Below are positions 9,503 through 20,685 of a stretch of DNA of 64,000 nt, in pieces (the stretch's first letter is position 1; the number at the start of each line of letters is the position of its first letter). A program made the translations under genes and the position numbers. Where the stretch lies: assembly GCA_033439265.1 (NCBI GenBank), contig JAVTVX010000019.1:9059501-9123500 (forward strand), read 5' to 3'. The DNA is from Dillenia suffruticosa (lineage: Eukaryota > Streptophyta > Magnoliopsida > Dilleniales > Dilleniaceae). The notes beneath the pieces were generated by a model that saw only the letters and a program-made list of their open reading frames with translations, ran no database searches and was not told the DNA's origin.

Positions 9503-12250
9503 TGTCATGCCCCAAACCGAGTTCGTGAGTAGCCGCCCGTTGTTCTGAATGCTGGATGTATTTTTACAAAAAATCGGACATAATCTCCCTATAAATCGGA
9601 GGTCTCCCATGTACAAATAAACCTATTTAAATTAAATCATCCTGTAAATAAAATAAAATGACCATCCCAACCTCACAACAACCTATCAACCACAGCAAAC
9701 ATCCAGAACAACACCAGGCCATGTACATTACCAATAATTCTAGCCAAAAACCTCTACTGTCATGTCCAACTAGAGTATGAGTAGCCGCCACACCGAGTGA
9801 ACCTAAATTTTATCTTATATACAATAATTTTCCTAAGAAATATTCAAATACGTACAATCGCCTCAATACAAATGAACTATTAAAGTTTTACAATTAAATA
9901 TACATGAATTATACAATTATCCCAAAATAAGTACACGGCCAACCACGGACCTAAATGTCAAGATCTCGCAGGGTCGAAATAAAATAAAGATTTCATATTT
10001 TTATTCGAAGTAAATCTCACCGTCGTGAATACCAAATCTGCTCTAGAGCCTGTAACGTCGCTCTATCACAATAAAGCTATCTAAGGAGGGAAAACAGAGG
10101 GGTGAGTATCATGGGAAGATACCCAGTGAGTGAGGGGGTAATGTCAAACATAAATAGTGTGGGTGAACCATTAGAGTGTCAAATATTATCATTCAAAACA
10201 AAAATTTACATTTCGCAACAAAACATGATATGTTTAGCAATTTAAAATCATTTAATCAATCATATGATAACAAGTATGTATGCATCCATTTAAAATCAAG
10301 TAATATCAGAGCGAGCCAAAAATGGTCCTGGCAAAGGTCAACCGTGACAAACGACAGTCGTATCGAGGGTTTTATTATGCATAGACTTTAAAATGCTCTC
10401 TACCCTGACGTTGGCCATGAGTTCGCTGGGGTTAACTCATCATCGTGTATAGGACCCTGCTTGGTGCTAGACGGTAGCGTCACACTCGTCCTCCCTCATC
10501 GTGCGTTCAACCGGCCGCTCCTATAGGCCTTAGAATCAATGAAGTTTGTAGATACCTCCTGCAGAAGCCTATCCGGGCAACCTGTGCCTCTACAAACGCC
10601 CTTCATAGCTACGGAATCATCAATGTCATCATCATAGTATCACAAGGGCACAACGTCCCAAGGTACAACGTTCCACAAGTAAAATCATATCATCGCATAA
10701 CTAGTAGGCATCGAACCCACAGTTTATCAAAGCATTTCAAATCTGCGTGCCAATACGTTTTATCATATTATTTCAAAACAGCATATCAATGCAACGTTAG
10801 AAAAGAAAATTATCAATTTTCAAGTAATGGCACAATTTTTGTTTCATTTCAAACCATGAATGCATAGTCATCGTAAACATAATTTAAGACACTCCAATAA
10901 TCACAAAACAGATTTGAAATTTAATATCATACGTCAAATCAATGCATATCAAAAGCATGTTTTATCAAAAACATGGCAAAAAACACGTTTTACTATTTTA
11001 TGCAAGAGATTAGGGTCTCACTCACATATCTAGGGAGGGTGGTCACTCCCTATTTTTCAAATCAATCCAATTAACTCCTCGAATCTCCAAAAGACAAACC
11101 TAATCAAAACATCAAATTTTATATCAAATAAAATCCTAATAAGGGATTTTTAATTTTTTCTTTCCAATTTAATATAAACTTAATTTACACAATCATTTCT
11201 AAATTCTCATTTCATCAAATTTTGAATTATTTGGCTCACCAATGATCAAATTTTCAATGTTTCTCATTTTCTCTAATTTTCCTCGAATTTAACACATTTC
11301 CAAATAGATATATAACTTTCGATTTTAAATTCAACCAAAAATCAACAAAATTTATTCAAACTTTGAAGTGAGTGCGTTTCTCTCACCTAGGGTTCCTCGA
11401 GTTTCAGATCTAGCTGTCGTTTGCCCGTCGGATTGGTCTAAAACCTGTAATATTTCCAAATTTGAAAGATATTAGCAACAACTAAATTTCTAACACCAAA
11501 CCCTAGAATTTCAACCAATTATAGTCGTTACCTGTAGTAAAGAAGATGTAGGTCAGCTCTCGAAGGGAATAGCTGGTCGTGGGCTAGCGGGCCGTGGCAT
11601 GCTCGCGGGCCAACGGGCTGATGGGCTGGCGGGCTGGCCCGCTAGTGGGCTAGCGGGCTCGGGCACTCACAGGCTAGGGCTCGTGCTCGCGAGCTGAAGC
11701 GCTCGTTGGCTGAAGCACTCATAGGCTAGGGCTCGCGTTCGCGCTCGTGCTGGGGCGCGCTCGCGTAGTGGGTCGCGTGCTGGAGTGTGCTCACGCTCGT
11801 GCAGGGGTGCGCTCGCGCTCGTGCAGGGATAGCGCAACTTGCACTTGCGCTCGTGCAGAGGAGGAAGGGTTGCTCGCAGGAGATCGCGCGCTAGGCTCGT
11901 GCAGGGAGTATCGCACTGCGGCGGAGGAGCTGTAGTCGCGCTCGCGGTGGGGCAGCGCTCACGGGAGGAAAGCGAGGCCTCTATGGCGCGCTCACTGGAA
12001 GGAAGGCGCAACGGTGGCTGGGTGCGGTAGCATTGGTGGCGAGCGGCGGTGCAGGCAGCAGTGATCGGGCATGGCTGCGGGAGAGGAAGGGACGGAGAGA
12101 GAGAGAGACGAAGAGAGAGAGAGAGAGAGATGGGATGAGAGAGAGAATTAAGGCTTAACGCCCTAATTCAATTTGGGGGGAGAGTGCTATGTTTTACTCC
12201 AAATCGCAGCATCTCCTCTCTCACTTTTTTTTTTTTTTTTCAGTGTTACA
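9503..12250 (-). mobile_element. Solo Ty3/gypsy LTR, 2.75 kb (copy 1)
   Basis: The element runs from TGTCATGCCCC to GTGTTACA, so both strands read TG...CA. It is flanked by GTTCC (9498-9502) and ATTCC (12251-12255), a 5-bp duplication with one change. No internal gag-pol is present. Its 9503 end resembles, inverted, the end of the 3' LTR of the gypsy element at 36565 (ACGGGCG, CTCACGA, then ATGACA/GTGACA). Both share a GGGTGAGTATC plus CCAGTGAGTGAG segment (here at about 10100-10135). I infer recombination between the two LTRs of a Tekay/Del-like element. A GC-rich core (11560-12060), a GA microsatellite (about 12090-12130) and a poly(T) run (about 12225-12240) lie inside it. The Arg/Ala-rich frames in the core are composition artefacts. 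Confidence 0.75.
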
Positions 12251-13080
12251 ATTCCTCTATGTGAGGTGATCTTTTTATGCTAGGAAATTTTAGTATAATA
12301 TTTCCTCGAGTTTCTTGTATTACTTTTGCAATGTTTCTTCTTTTTATTTGTCTAGATTCATGGTTATTTATTTGAAAATATTCTGGTATTGTAATTTCTT
12401 CCCATTTAAGTAATTTTGGTGTAAAAACATTTGATTTTTCAGATTCAATTTATAATAAAATTGTTTTATTGTTCTTTAGATTGGGTCTTTTAAATTTGGG
12501 ATCAATTTGGGATGAGATTAGTCTATAATATACTCAAAATATAATTGCAAAGTTTTTACTAAATTCAATAAATTTGTTTCCTTATAAATGAATATCTAAT
12601 ATTAAAGTATCAAGAATATGTGGATCTCCTATGTCTATTGAAAAATTTGAGCAACAATCAAAATATATGGGTCCATTATATATATTTGTTTGTATCATTG
12701 ATAATACAAAGTCACTATAATTTCTTAATCTTTTGTCTCTTAAATCCATATAGAATGGTGCGCCTATTCCTAATCTTGCTAATGGTTTTATAACAACTTG
12801 TATTAATCCATAATTTATATATCTATATCCTTTTTCTAAATATTTTTGTAAACTTATATTTGATAAGAGTCTAATACTTTGGTATTCTTTTTGTACTGAT
12901 ATTGTTTTTTCATGAGTTTTAATGGAAAAGGCAGTTTTGAAATCTATTGGCCCTATTGAATATATTGTTTCTATTTTTTTCTTCAGGAGTTGTCCAATTC
13001 TTGTAATCAACTATGTATTGTGTCTGTATTTGTTCGACTACTATTTCCTATCTCCATTCCACTATTGCAATTAGATCATT
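12251..13080 (-). pseudogene. Endogenous pararetrovirus-like movement protein (copy 1)
   Basis: The frame 13010-12582 (142 codons) carries the core of the 30K-superfamily movement protein of Caulimoviridae: YGLIQVVIKPL, then LRDKR, then NGPIYFDC, then DPHILDTL. Such proteins let virus genomes pass through plasmodesmata. The upstream frame toward 13080 is broken by stops, and the downstream part (12580-12251) has stops before the solo LTR interrupts it. It lies on the same strand as the right-arm promoter block at about 13.67-13.44 kb, which gives the normal viral order of promoter, leader, movement protein, coat. It is a broken genomic fossil; I make no claim of infectivity. It is identical in translation at 47152-47580. 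Confidence 0.8.
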
Positions 13081-13303
13081 TCTTTGTAAACATTCTTATT
13101 AAAGAAGAAGCCAAATTCTTTGTCAATGTACCTAGTTTTCTTAATTTTAAGTTCTAGTGGAAATACGGGAACACCTCTTTTGGGCTTACCAACGAATTAA
13201 CGGCTTACCAACATTCTCCAACGCTAGTTCTTAATCTTAAGTATCCTAAGTAATTAACTCCAAATAAGGTGTAATCCTAACAAGATCAACTTAACAATTG
13301 ATA
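13081..13303 (-). other. Leader-like gap between promoter block and movement protein
   Basis: This is non-coding on both strands. It would be the 5' leader of a pararetrovirus transcript read on the minus strand. I looked for the initiator-methionine tRNA primer-binding sequence TGGTATCAGAGC on the minus strand and did not find it. Confidence 0.4.
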
Positions 13304-13442
13304 GGGGAGCAAGATCATAAAACAGTATCAAATAGTAATGAAAGAGCATTAAATACAGTATGTAATGCAAGATTGTAAATAAAATTAATTTAAATTTGTA
13401 ATAAGAATAAGAGACTTACAGTGTTGTGAAATTTCTCAAATT

Positions 13443-13670
13443 TTTATTGAAAACACACTGAAAGTCTTTCACAAAGTTTTGTACAAGGAGAATTCCTAAA
13501 ACACTCAATGCTTCCATTGATACAAACATTCAAACTTAAATAGAAGGAAAATTAAACTATATTACATAATTGTTTGAAGTCCATAACTATATTACATTGT
13601 TGTGTGGAATCCGGAAAGCCTTGCATAATTGTTGATGAGTCACCCTTCATGATTGCTGCTTTTATAAAGT
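13443..13670 (-). promoter_or_regulatory. Pararetrovirus-like promoter and poly(A) block (right arm)
   Basis: On the minus strand a TATA box (CTTTATAAAAG, complement of 13660-13670) is followed about 215 bp later by AATAAA (complement of 13443-13448). It points toward the movement-protein remnant at 13010, which is the expected genome order for Caulimoviridae. It matches the left-arm block at 5925-6149. Function is not demonstrated. Confidence 0.5.
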
Positions 13671-13842
13671 GGATTCCTTGCTTTGATCAAAGTTCTTTTG
13701 TTTTGTTGTGCTTTAGTCAAAAGTTGTCATTGATGATTATCCTTGGTTTTGCTTTTGTCTTCCATTTGTCAATGTTGTCTACCACAATCTGCCACTTATT
13801 TGTGAGAGTATGGTGGATAAGGAAAAATTCTATGTTGACATA

Positions 13843-14270
13843 AATTAATGGGCTCATCTGAATTGATGCTTGGTAGAGAGTCACTATCATTGTCGAAATT
13901 GTCTGAACTTGTAGATAACCATTCTTGCAGATTGATGGAAATATAACTCGGGCCTTCCTGAATCTGCCAGTTGTCGATCGATTAGTTGTCTTGTGGAATA
14001 ATGAGATGAGGGTAAAAATTTGGATGTCCCCATTCCTGAATTATGTCTTCTTGTGAATAGTGGCCAAAAATATTTTCATGCCACCATTTTAAAATGTTTT
14101 TTTCTTAAAAACATTCTCCGGATTTGTTTGGTGAGTACCAAATTTATTATTGTTCTAATTTTCATTTTGTCCGTTTGAAAGATGTCATAATTATCTTCAC
14201 TGATGTTCATGCCAATGGAATATCCAATGCTTAGGAAGATATTGTCTTTCTGGTTGAGTTGATGGAAAAC
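13843..14270 (-). pseudogene. Remnant ORF upstream of promoter, 3' half (right arm)
   Basis: This is the minus-strand counterpart of about 5320-5733. It includes the lysine-rich stretch and the Asp/Ser-rich tail, with several stops. The copia element at 14276 separates it from its 5' half at 21620-21246. The protein is not recognised. Position suggests the last ORF of the pararetrovirus-like genome. Confidence 0.4.
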
Positions 14271-14275
14271 ACTTT

Positions 14276-14739
14276 TGTTGGTTTATGAAGTGCCTACGTG
14301 GCGCATAAAGTAAAAATTTTGAATTTTTACTTAAGGGAATGATGGGTGGTTAAACCCCATTATCCCATACAACCTAAAGTCTCCTAAATTCTCTCAAATG
14401 TTTTTTCAACTCCAAAATAACCTACGTGCTGAAGATGGAAAACTCCTCAATTTTGACAGCAAGAAGAATGGAATTTTTTTTAGAGAGAAAAAGAGAGAAA
14501 ATACACCGATTGAGGGAATTTTTCGGATCATCGGACTAAGGATTGAGACGTTGTGATTCTACGGTGATAGTTCGTTATACGTGGCTATCATCCCGACTAC
14601 GAGTTATTCCCGTTAGAGTTTGTGGTTTTCAAGATCATCTGCATCACCGATTGAGGTATACCGTGAACATGATATTTTACGATTCCGAAAATTATTTATT
14701 ATTGCTTCTGCTACGTGATTGAGTCACCTTTTTCTAACA
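14276..14739 (+). repeat. Copia 5' LTR (copy 1)
   Basis: It runs from TGTTGGTTTATG to CTTTTTCTAACA, with TG...CA ends. It is followed by one base and then the primer-binding site. It pairs with 20686-21150. Confidence 0.95.
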
Positions 14740-14740
14740 T

Positions 14741-14754
14741 TGGTATCAGAGCCA
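14741..14754 (+). promoter_or_regulatory. Primer-binding site (initiator tRNA-Met)
   Basis: TGGTATCAGAGCCA is complementary to the 3' end of plant initiator methionine tRNA, the usual primer for minus-strand DNA synthesis in copia elements. It starts two bases after the LTR end. The same site in the second copy is 49311-49324. Confidence 0.93.
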
Positions 14755-15089
14755 GGTTAGATATATTTTTAAATAATTTTTTAGAATTAAATTTGGGTAT
14801 AAAAATATAGGGTATAAAATTTGGGGTTCGAATCACGGATGACTTTCGTGAATCCAATTATACCTTTGTGTTACCCAACTCACGTAGAATACGAAAATAA
14901 TTTTTTCGTAATTTTCTGAGCACAACTAGGCTAAGAAAATTCCGGTTGAAGCATTCAGCCGTGAATAGTGACCAAACCCTTCAACCCCAGATTTGGCAAG
15001 TTTTAGGTCAAATCAGAGCGTGAAAATGGTAGATCTGTATTTGTCTCTGCTAGATCTATATTTTGATATATATATATTGCATGTTGTTT

Positions 15090-15530
15090 ATACCGGAATG
15101 TGAGGATTTCGGAGACGGGTTGAAAAACCCAGTTGCAGACACATTCGGGCGAAGACGAAGCCCAACAGTGGGGCGCGTGCATAACACACGCGCGGAGGAG
15201 CGTTTGTGCCTAGGGAAGGGGCGTGTGAGGCCAACCGGTCTAGACCGGGTTTGGACCGAACCGGGTCAGACCCGACCCGCTACCGGGATCCGGGTTCCGA
15301 CCCGCGCCAGCGTCCGGATCCGACCCGGTGAAGCGGGCTGCGAGCGTGCAGGCGCGTCGCTCGTGCGCCCGTGTGTGAGGCGCGTGGGATAACACTCACA
15401 GGGCGCATGTAAGTGCATGCCTCACGCGTTTCGCGTCCTGTATGCGCCCAAGCACCTCCCCGGCGCGTGAGAGCGCTTGTGACGTACCGCCGGGGGTCCG
15501 GTGGTGCGTGAACCCTTATGGCGGTGCGTA
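15090..15530 (+). other. GC-rich structured leader of the copia element
   Basis: This untranslated stretch between the primer-binding site and gag is far richer in G+C than its surroundings, and is full of short inverted motifs (CCGGGTC / GACCCGG). It contains a perfect 14-bp palindrome CCGGTCTAGACCGG at 15235-15248. The 109-residue open frame across it looks incidental. A role in RNA dimerisation or packaging is a hypothesis by analogy with retroviral leaders. It is also present at 49658-50098. Confidence 0.6.
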
Positions 15531-15778
15531 GGCTGTCTAAAAATTAGATTTTTTCTAATTTTTGGGGGATTTGTGATAAAAAATGACTATTTGTGGGTTT
15601 TTTATGCACCGTATCCCAATTCGAATGGTGAAAGGCAATCCCACATTGTGGTGTATGGTGTCCGTTGACTCATACGCTCGTATTGGGGTCTGTATTCGAG
15701 TCATTTTGGTTTTGGTGATTCGTAGGGTAAATTTAAGCATCAATTGTCACTAATGTCTTTTTTCTGTGTGACAGAGAC

Positions 15779-16491
15779 ATGGCTGCTACGAAAACTATAG
15801 TTCTAGATCTTGTTAAGGGAGACAAGTTGAACGGTGACAATTTTGATATTTGGCACTAGAAGGTTCAGTTTGTCTTCGAGGAACAAGAACTCGGGGAAGT
15901 TCTTAAGAACGAGATGGTGGATCCCGGGGAGGGTACCACGACACAAGCACGACGGGATCAGGAAGTGTATCGTGTTTGGAAAAAGAATAATAGCGAAGCA
16001 AGGGTGATCTTCTTAGTTGCATGCACGATGAGCTGATTTCGATTTACGAGCAGTATCCTACTGCACAGTCGATCTGGCATGCTCTGAGAGAGCAATATGG
16101 TGCCCCGTCAGCTCCTAAGGTAAGGATGCTGACCTATAAATTCATCACTTACAAGAAGAGGCACAATTATACAATGAAACAATATTTAATGCACATGTCG
16201 AGTATGATCGCCTCTCTGAAGAATATGGGGGGGCCGATGTCTAATGAGTTTCAGGTACTGGGTGTGATTCAGTCCTTGCCTGACTCCTGGGATGTGGTTA
16301 AAGCCTATCTCATGCACACTGAGAGTATTCATACTTTCATGGACGTGAGTAGGCACTGTGAGCTCGAGGAGGAGCGTCAGGAGGTGGCTAGGTCTTCTTC
16401 TACTCATGCTAATATTGCGGCGAGGAGGCTTGGACATTCGTACGCAAGTGTGGCGAGTGAAAGGTATGTCCTTCTTCTTTACATGGTTTGA
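15779..16491 (+). pseudogene. Copia gag (copy 1), broken
   Basis: The frame opens at ATG 15779 (MAATKTIVLDLVKGDKLNGD...) and meets a stop at 15857-15859 after 26 codons (IWH then stop). After the stop the same frame continues to about 16010, where a one-base shift moves the homology into the frame of 16021-16491. That part has SIWHALREQYG, the helical UBN2/gag core and MEEL-like charged text. The CCHC zinc knuckle expected between gag and protease is not seen, so a deletion or decay there is likely. Both duplicated copies share the stop and the shift, so the damage is older than the duplication. Confidence 0.85.
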
Positions 16492-17021
16492 GTTACATGT
16501 CATCTAGTGTGATGCTCATTAACTCTTCTCCTTTGTGGATTGTAGACTCAGGAGCTACGGACAATGTAGCTCGGGACAGGAGCGCAAACATGGAGTTCCG
16601 TCGTTTAAGTCCCCAGGCGAGGAGGCTGTACATGGAGAATGGAGCATTTGTAGAAGTGAAAGGGATTGGTACTTGCAAGCTATTGCTACGAAGTGACCAA
16701 ATCTTATATCTTTATGATATTTTGTATGCTCTTGAGATTAGGCGGAATCTAGTATCTGTCCGATATTTGGATTTGTTAGGATATTCAATGTTGTTGGGAA
16801 ACTCTAGAGTTTCCATTACTTATGACAGTTCTTTAATATGTTCCGGTTTGGTCCATGAGGGACTTTATGTACTGGATATGATTTCATTTTATGAGATTTA
16901 TTCTTCTTCTACTATTGCTTTTGCATCTGATAGTGTAGTGGATGATGTGAATGTATGGCATAGTACACTTGGCCACATAGGGCAAGAGAGGATGGCCCGG
17001 TTAGCTACGAGTGGCTTGTAG
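16488..17021 (+). pseudogene. Copia protease and pre-integrase (copy 1)
   Basis: WIVDSGATDNVARD contains the D-S-G active-site triad of the copia aspartic protease. Text toward the end (VNVWHSTLGHIGQERM) is the H-H half of the integrase zinc-binding domain. The frame ends in a stop at 17019-17021, and a one-base shift carries the homology (LPVCEFCLAGK, the C-C half) into 17042. The second copy is the same apart from a few substitutions (51056-51589). Confidence 0.88.
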
Positions 17022-17041
17022 GCCCGCTAACCAAGGTCCAG

Positions 17042-17509
17042 TTGCCCGTATGTGAGTTTTGCCTTGCGGGCAAAGCCACTAGAAAACCATTTGGGAAAGC
17101 ATTGAGAGCTGGGACTCCATTGCAATTGGTCCATTCTGACATTTGCGGACCCATGAATGTGAGATCTCGAAACGAAACCACGTATTTTATTACATTTATA
17201 GACGATTACATGCATTTTGGTTACGTCTACCTGATCTTACACAAGTCTGAGGTACTACAATGCTTCAAGAGGTTTATCAGTGAGGTTGAAAATCAGCTAG
17301 ACTTGAGGGTGAAAACTCTCAGAACCGATCGGGGGCACGAGTATCTGTCTGAACAATTCAAAGAGCTCTGTTCTAATAGAGGTATTACAAGACAGTTAAC
17401 TATTTCTGCTACTCCTCAGCAAAACGGAGTAGCCGAGAGATGGAATATGACTCTGTTGGAGATGGTGAGGTCGATGATGGCACAGGCTAACCTACCTATC
17501 TCCCATTAG
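17042..17509 (+). pseudogene. Copia integrase core (copy 1)
   Basis: It begins with the CxxC half of the zinc-binding domain, then shows the catalytic aspartates in LVHSDICGP and LRTDRGHEYLS and the glutamate in QQNGVAERWN, i.e. a D-D-E core. The frame stops at 17507 (TAG) where the second copy has TGG at 52075, so this stop is private to copy 1. The homology continues to about 17984 in broken frames (QLGKLGPR-type text and the acidic Ser-rich linker to RT). Confidence 0.88.
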
Positions 17510-18026
17510 GGGATGCATTTTTGATTACGGCCTATGTCCTTAACCGCGTTCTGACAAAGTCTATAGTGAGTACCCCATACGTGCTTTGGACAGGGAAATA
17601 GCCTAACCTTAGCCACTTGAGACCATGGGTTGCGCTGCGTATGTTCATGATTCCTCGCACCAGTACGGCAAGTTAGGCCCGCGAGAAAAAAAGTGTATCT
17701 TTATTAGATACTCTGAACAATCCAAATGATATGTGTTCCTAGGAGAACATACGGGCGGCACTATTACTGAGATAGAGTCTCGTGATATCACATTTCTCGA
17801 GAGTGATTTCCCTAAAAGAGGAGAAATCGATCGAGATCTCACCTTCTACGAGATGGATGAGCCTAGTAGCTCAGCCGAACCCAGTGACAGGACTCAAGAG
17901 CCGATTATGGATCTTGATCTTAGTGGGAGTAATCCATCTGAAGGTGTGGGACCTCTCTCTCCTCGAAGGAGTAGTCGGGGTTAAGTACCACGTCGTCGTT
18001 TCCCGATTGAGGATGAGATCCTCATT

Positions 18027-19012
18027 GTGACTCCTGAGGACGATGAAGAGCCGAGAACTGCACAGGAGGCTCTCGAGGGTTCAGCAAAGCACCAATGGTT
18101 ACAGGCCCTGCACGAGGAAATGGAATCAATGAGAGTCAACGAAGTCTGGGAGTTAGTTGAATTACCTGAGGAAAGAAAGGTCATTGAAACAAGTGGGTTT
18201 TCAAAATTAAAAGAAAGACCAACTGATCGATTGAGAGGTACAAGGCCCGTCTGGTAGCCAAGGGTTATACGCAGACTAAGGGCATTAACTACGAGGAGAC
18301 TTTCTCCCCAGTATTCAAATTTACTTTGATCTGTTTACTTTTGGCGATTGTCACTAGTATGGATCTTGAGTTATACCAAATGGACGTTAAGACCGCTTTT
18401 CTTAACGGAAGCCTGGATGAGGAGATCTACATGAAACAGCCCCCAGGGTTTGTTCTGGTAGGTCAAGAGGACAAGGTCTATCGACTTCGGAAGTAGATAT
18501 ACAGTCTAAAGCAATCATCCAGGTGGTGGTACCTAAGATTTCACGAGGAGGTGATATCTTACGGTTTTACGATGGTCGAGGAGGATCATTGTGTCTATCT
18601 GATTCGATCCGATAACTCCTTTGTGATCCTGTCGTTGTATGTGGATGACATATTGTTGGCTGAGAACAACATTAAGTATTTAATGACTATCAAAGTATGG
18701 TTATCATCCAGTTTCGACATGAAAGACTGGGTGAAGCTGAGTTCATCCTCGGAGTTAAGATCCAGAGGGATCGCTCGAGAAAGATCCATTACTCCGATCG
18801 CCAAAGGTGAAGGCCTGAGCCTGGACATGTGTCCGAAAACTCAGGAAGAAGTAAGGGCAATAAGTAAAATACCTAACTCCAGTGTAGTGGGAAGTTTAAT
18901 GTATGCAATGTTGTGTACTAGACCAGACATTTGTTATGCAGTTGATCTGGTGAGCAGATATCAGGCGAATCCTGGAAGGGGTCACTGGAGTGTAGTGAAA
19001 AGGATTTTCTAA
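18027..19012 (+). pseudogene. Copia reverse transcriptase (copy 1)
   Basis: Recognisable blocks are WLQALHEEMESM (start of the RT domain), [23 protein letters not shown] and the catalytic LYVDDILLA. Stops interrupt at about 18255 and at the K-stop-IYSLKQSS site (18496-18498). Between the text at about 18785 and TPIAKGEG, roughly 30-35 residues found in related elements are missing (judged from memory of the family), which looks like an in-frame deletion. The enzyme would be inactive. Confidence 0.88.
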
Positions 19013-19039
19013 TATCTAAAAGGAACTGCAAACTTCTCC

Positions 19040-19528
19040 TTGAGTTACGGAGGAGGTGATTTACGCCTTGTAGGCTATTCAGATGCCGACTGGGGAGGTG
19101 ATTTGGATAAGCGTAAATCGACATTAGGTTTTGCTTTCTTGCTCAATGGCGGGGCCATTTCTTGGAGCAATAAGAAGCAAACATATGTTGCTCTATCTAC
19201 GATGGAGGCTGAGTTCGTGGCATGCTCAGTTACAGTTCAGGAGAGTGTTTGGCTCCGGAAACTACTAAATGACTTAAGAATTGTAGCGGATAGTGGGAGA
19301 CCTGTAATGATTTATTGTGATAATTAGGCTGTTATCGCTTATACTCGAGATCTTAAGTTTCATAGTAGGACTAAACACATCGACACCAGATACCATTATG
19401 TTAGAGACATCATCGAGAAGGGTGAAGTTACCGTCAAGTACATTTCGACACACAGCATGATGGCTGACCCGTTCACCAAACTCATCACTAGAGACTCTTT
19501 TTTAGGGCATAGAGAATATTGGGTTTAA
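19040..19528 (+). pseudogene. Copia RNase H (copy 1)
   Basis: VGYSDADWGGD and LSTMEAEF carry the acidic residues of the copia RNase H. A stop follows IYCDN (19325-19327) where relatives usually have a codon such as CAG. Beyond it, RTKHIDTRYHYVRD and ADPFTKL complete the domain to a TAA at 19526-19528. All of these frames lie in gag-pol order on the plus strand. Confidence 0.88.
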
Positions 19529-20685
19529 ATATCTACTGATATTTCTCAGTTTGTACTTAATGATGACGTTGATGCTTATTGATTTTATATATATATGATT
19601 ATAGTGCATTATTCAGTCACTTTTGTATTATATTTTTCATTTAATGCACTTACTTTTAATCATCATATATATGTTTTGTGATGTGATAATAGATATGTCG
19701 GACAGGCGAGATCGACTCTCACACACGAGTGACCACCTCCAACTCTGAGTGAATGGGGATGAGACGGTTTCTAGCTGTAAGAGGTTTTGAGAGTGGACCT
19801 GCTAGAACATAAGTCACCCTGATACGTGTTCAGGATGAGGTCATATGCGATATGACTGACATGAAAGTACCCACATCCATGTTGCCTGTGAGTAGCCAAG
19901 TTTGAGATCTCGGATATCACCTGTAATTTGTGATATTGTCTCTTAGGTACTCTTTCTGATGGACTGCGTCCCCATACCTGTACAGTATTAGAGAAATCTG
20001 ACATATGCCCTTCTGAGAGATGGGGGAGTAACACTGTGGCACGTGTTTCATACCACGTGTGAAAAGACGAGTTGGGATAGTGGGAGCTATATTACTTGAG
20101 ACAATAACTTAAAATTTATCCCCAAGCTCCACTGTGAGACTCGAGATCCATTAGGTGGGATCTCTTGTGCCCTTATTACTTTCGGCTGTGTCTTGAGATT
20201 ATGATTTAGTGTTTGCTACTTTAGTCTGTTTACCAATGGCCCGGAAGATAAATTGAGGTCTGAAGGACAGATCTAGGAAAGCAACTGAATTGAGATCGAT
20301 AGATTCGAGTTTGGGAAAAGGAAGACCAATTGACATTGCATTATTATGTTGTATTCACCGACCGGTCTTTTATGTTCATCCATATAGGGATTTGAATATA
20401 ATAGTGGATACATAGTCGAGTGATATCTGGGGATTACTTTCGGTGAGGAAAGTAGCTCGATGGATGTAATTAGTCTTGGATCTGGGGTACAGCGAGCTTT
20501 CTTATGATACTAACAATGACTACTCGATCATCCTAACAGGTGTGTGGAGGAGTCTTTGTTTGCAGGTGTACTCGCTAGTTGCACGACGTCCAATCTTGTA
20601 TGAAAGTCCAGTAGGATGATGTAAGAGATCGCATGATTTGTGATCTCGTGACAGATGAAAAATGTCCTCGTGTGCAAGTGGGAGA
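19529..20685 (+). other. Long 3' non-coding region of the copia element
   Basis: About 1.16 kb separates pol from the 3' LTR, longer than in compact copia elements. There is no sense frame. An antisense frame (20034-19771, 87 codons) is open and is longer in the second copy (54602-54231, 123 codons). The segment ends in the purine-rich tract AAGTGGGAGA (20676-20685), the likely polypurine tract. Confidence 0.7.

Noticed and set aside
11667..12030. Arg/Ala-rich frames on both strands in the solo LTR
   Set aside because: They are overlapping frames in a GC-rich, GCTCG-repeat core of an LTR, changed or lost in copy 2; there is no domain.
14741..14760. Possible tRNA gene because of the TGGTATCAGAGCC match
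   Set aside because: Only the 3'-end complement is present, directly after an LTR; it is a primer-binding site and no cloverleaf can be formed.
15063..15392. 109-codon frame in the copia leader
   Set aside because: GC-rich untranslated leader; the start of the frame changes with a TA microsatellite in copy 2 and there is no domain.
16186..16503. Minus-strand 105-codon frame
   Set aside because: It is an antisense shadow of the copia gag.
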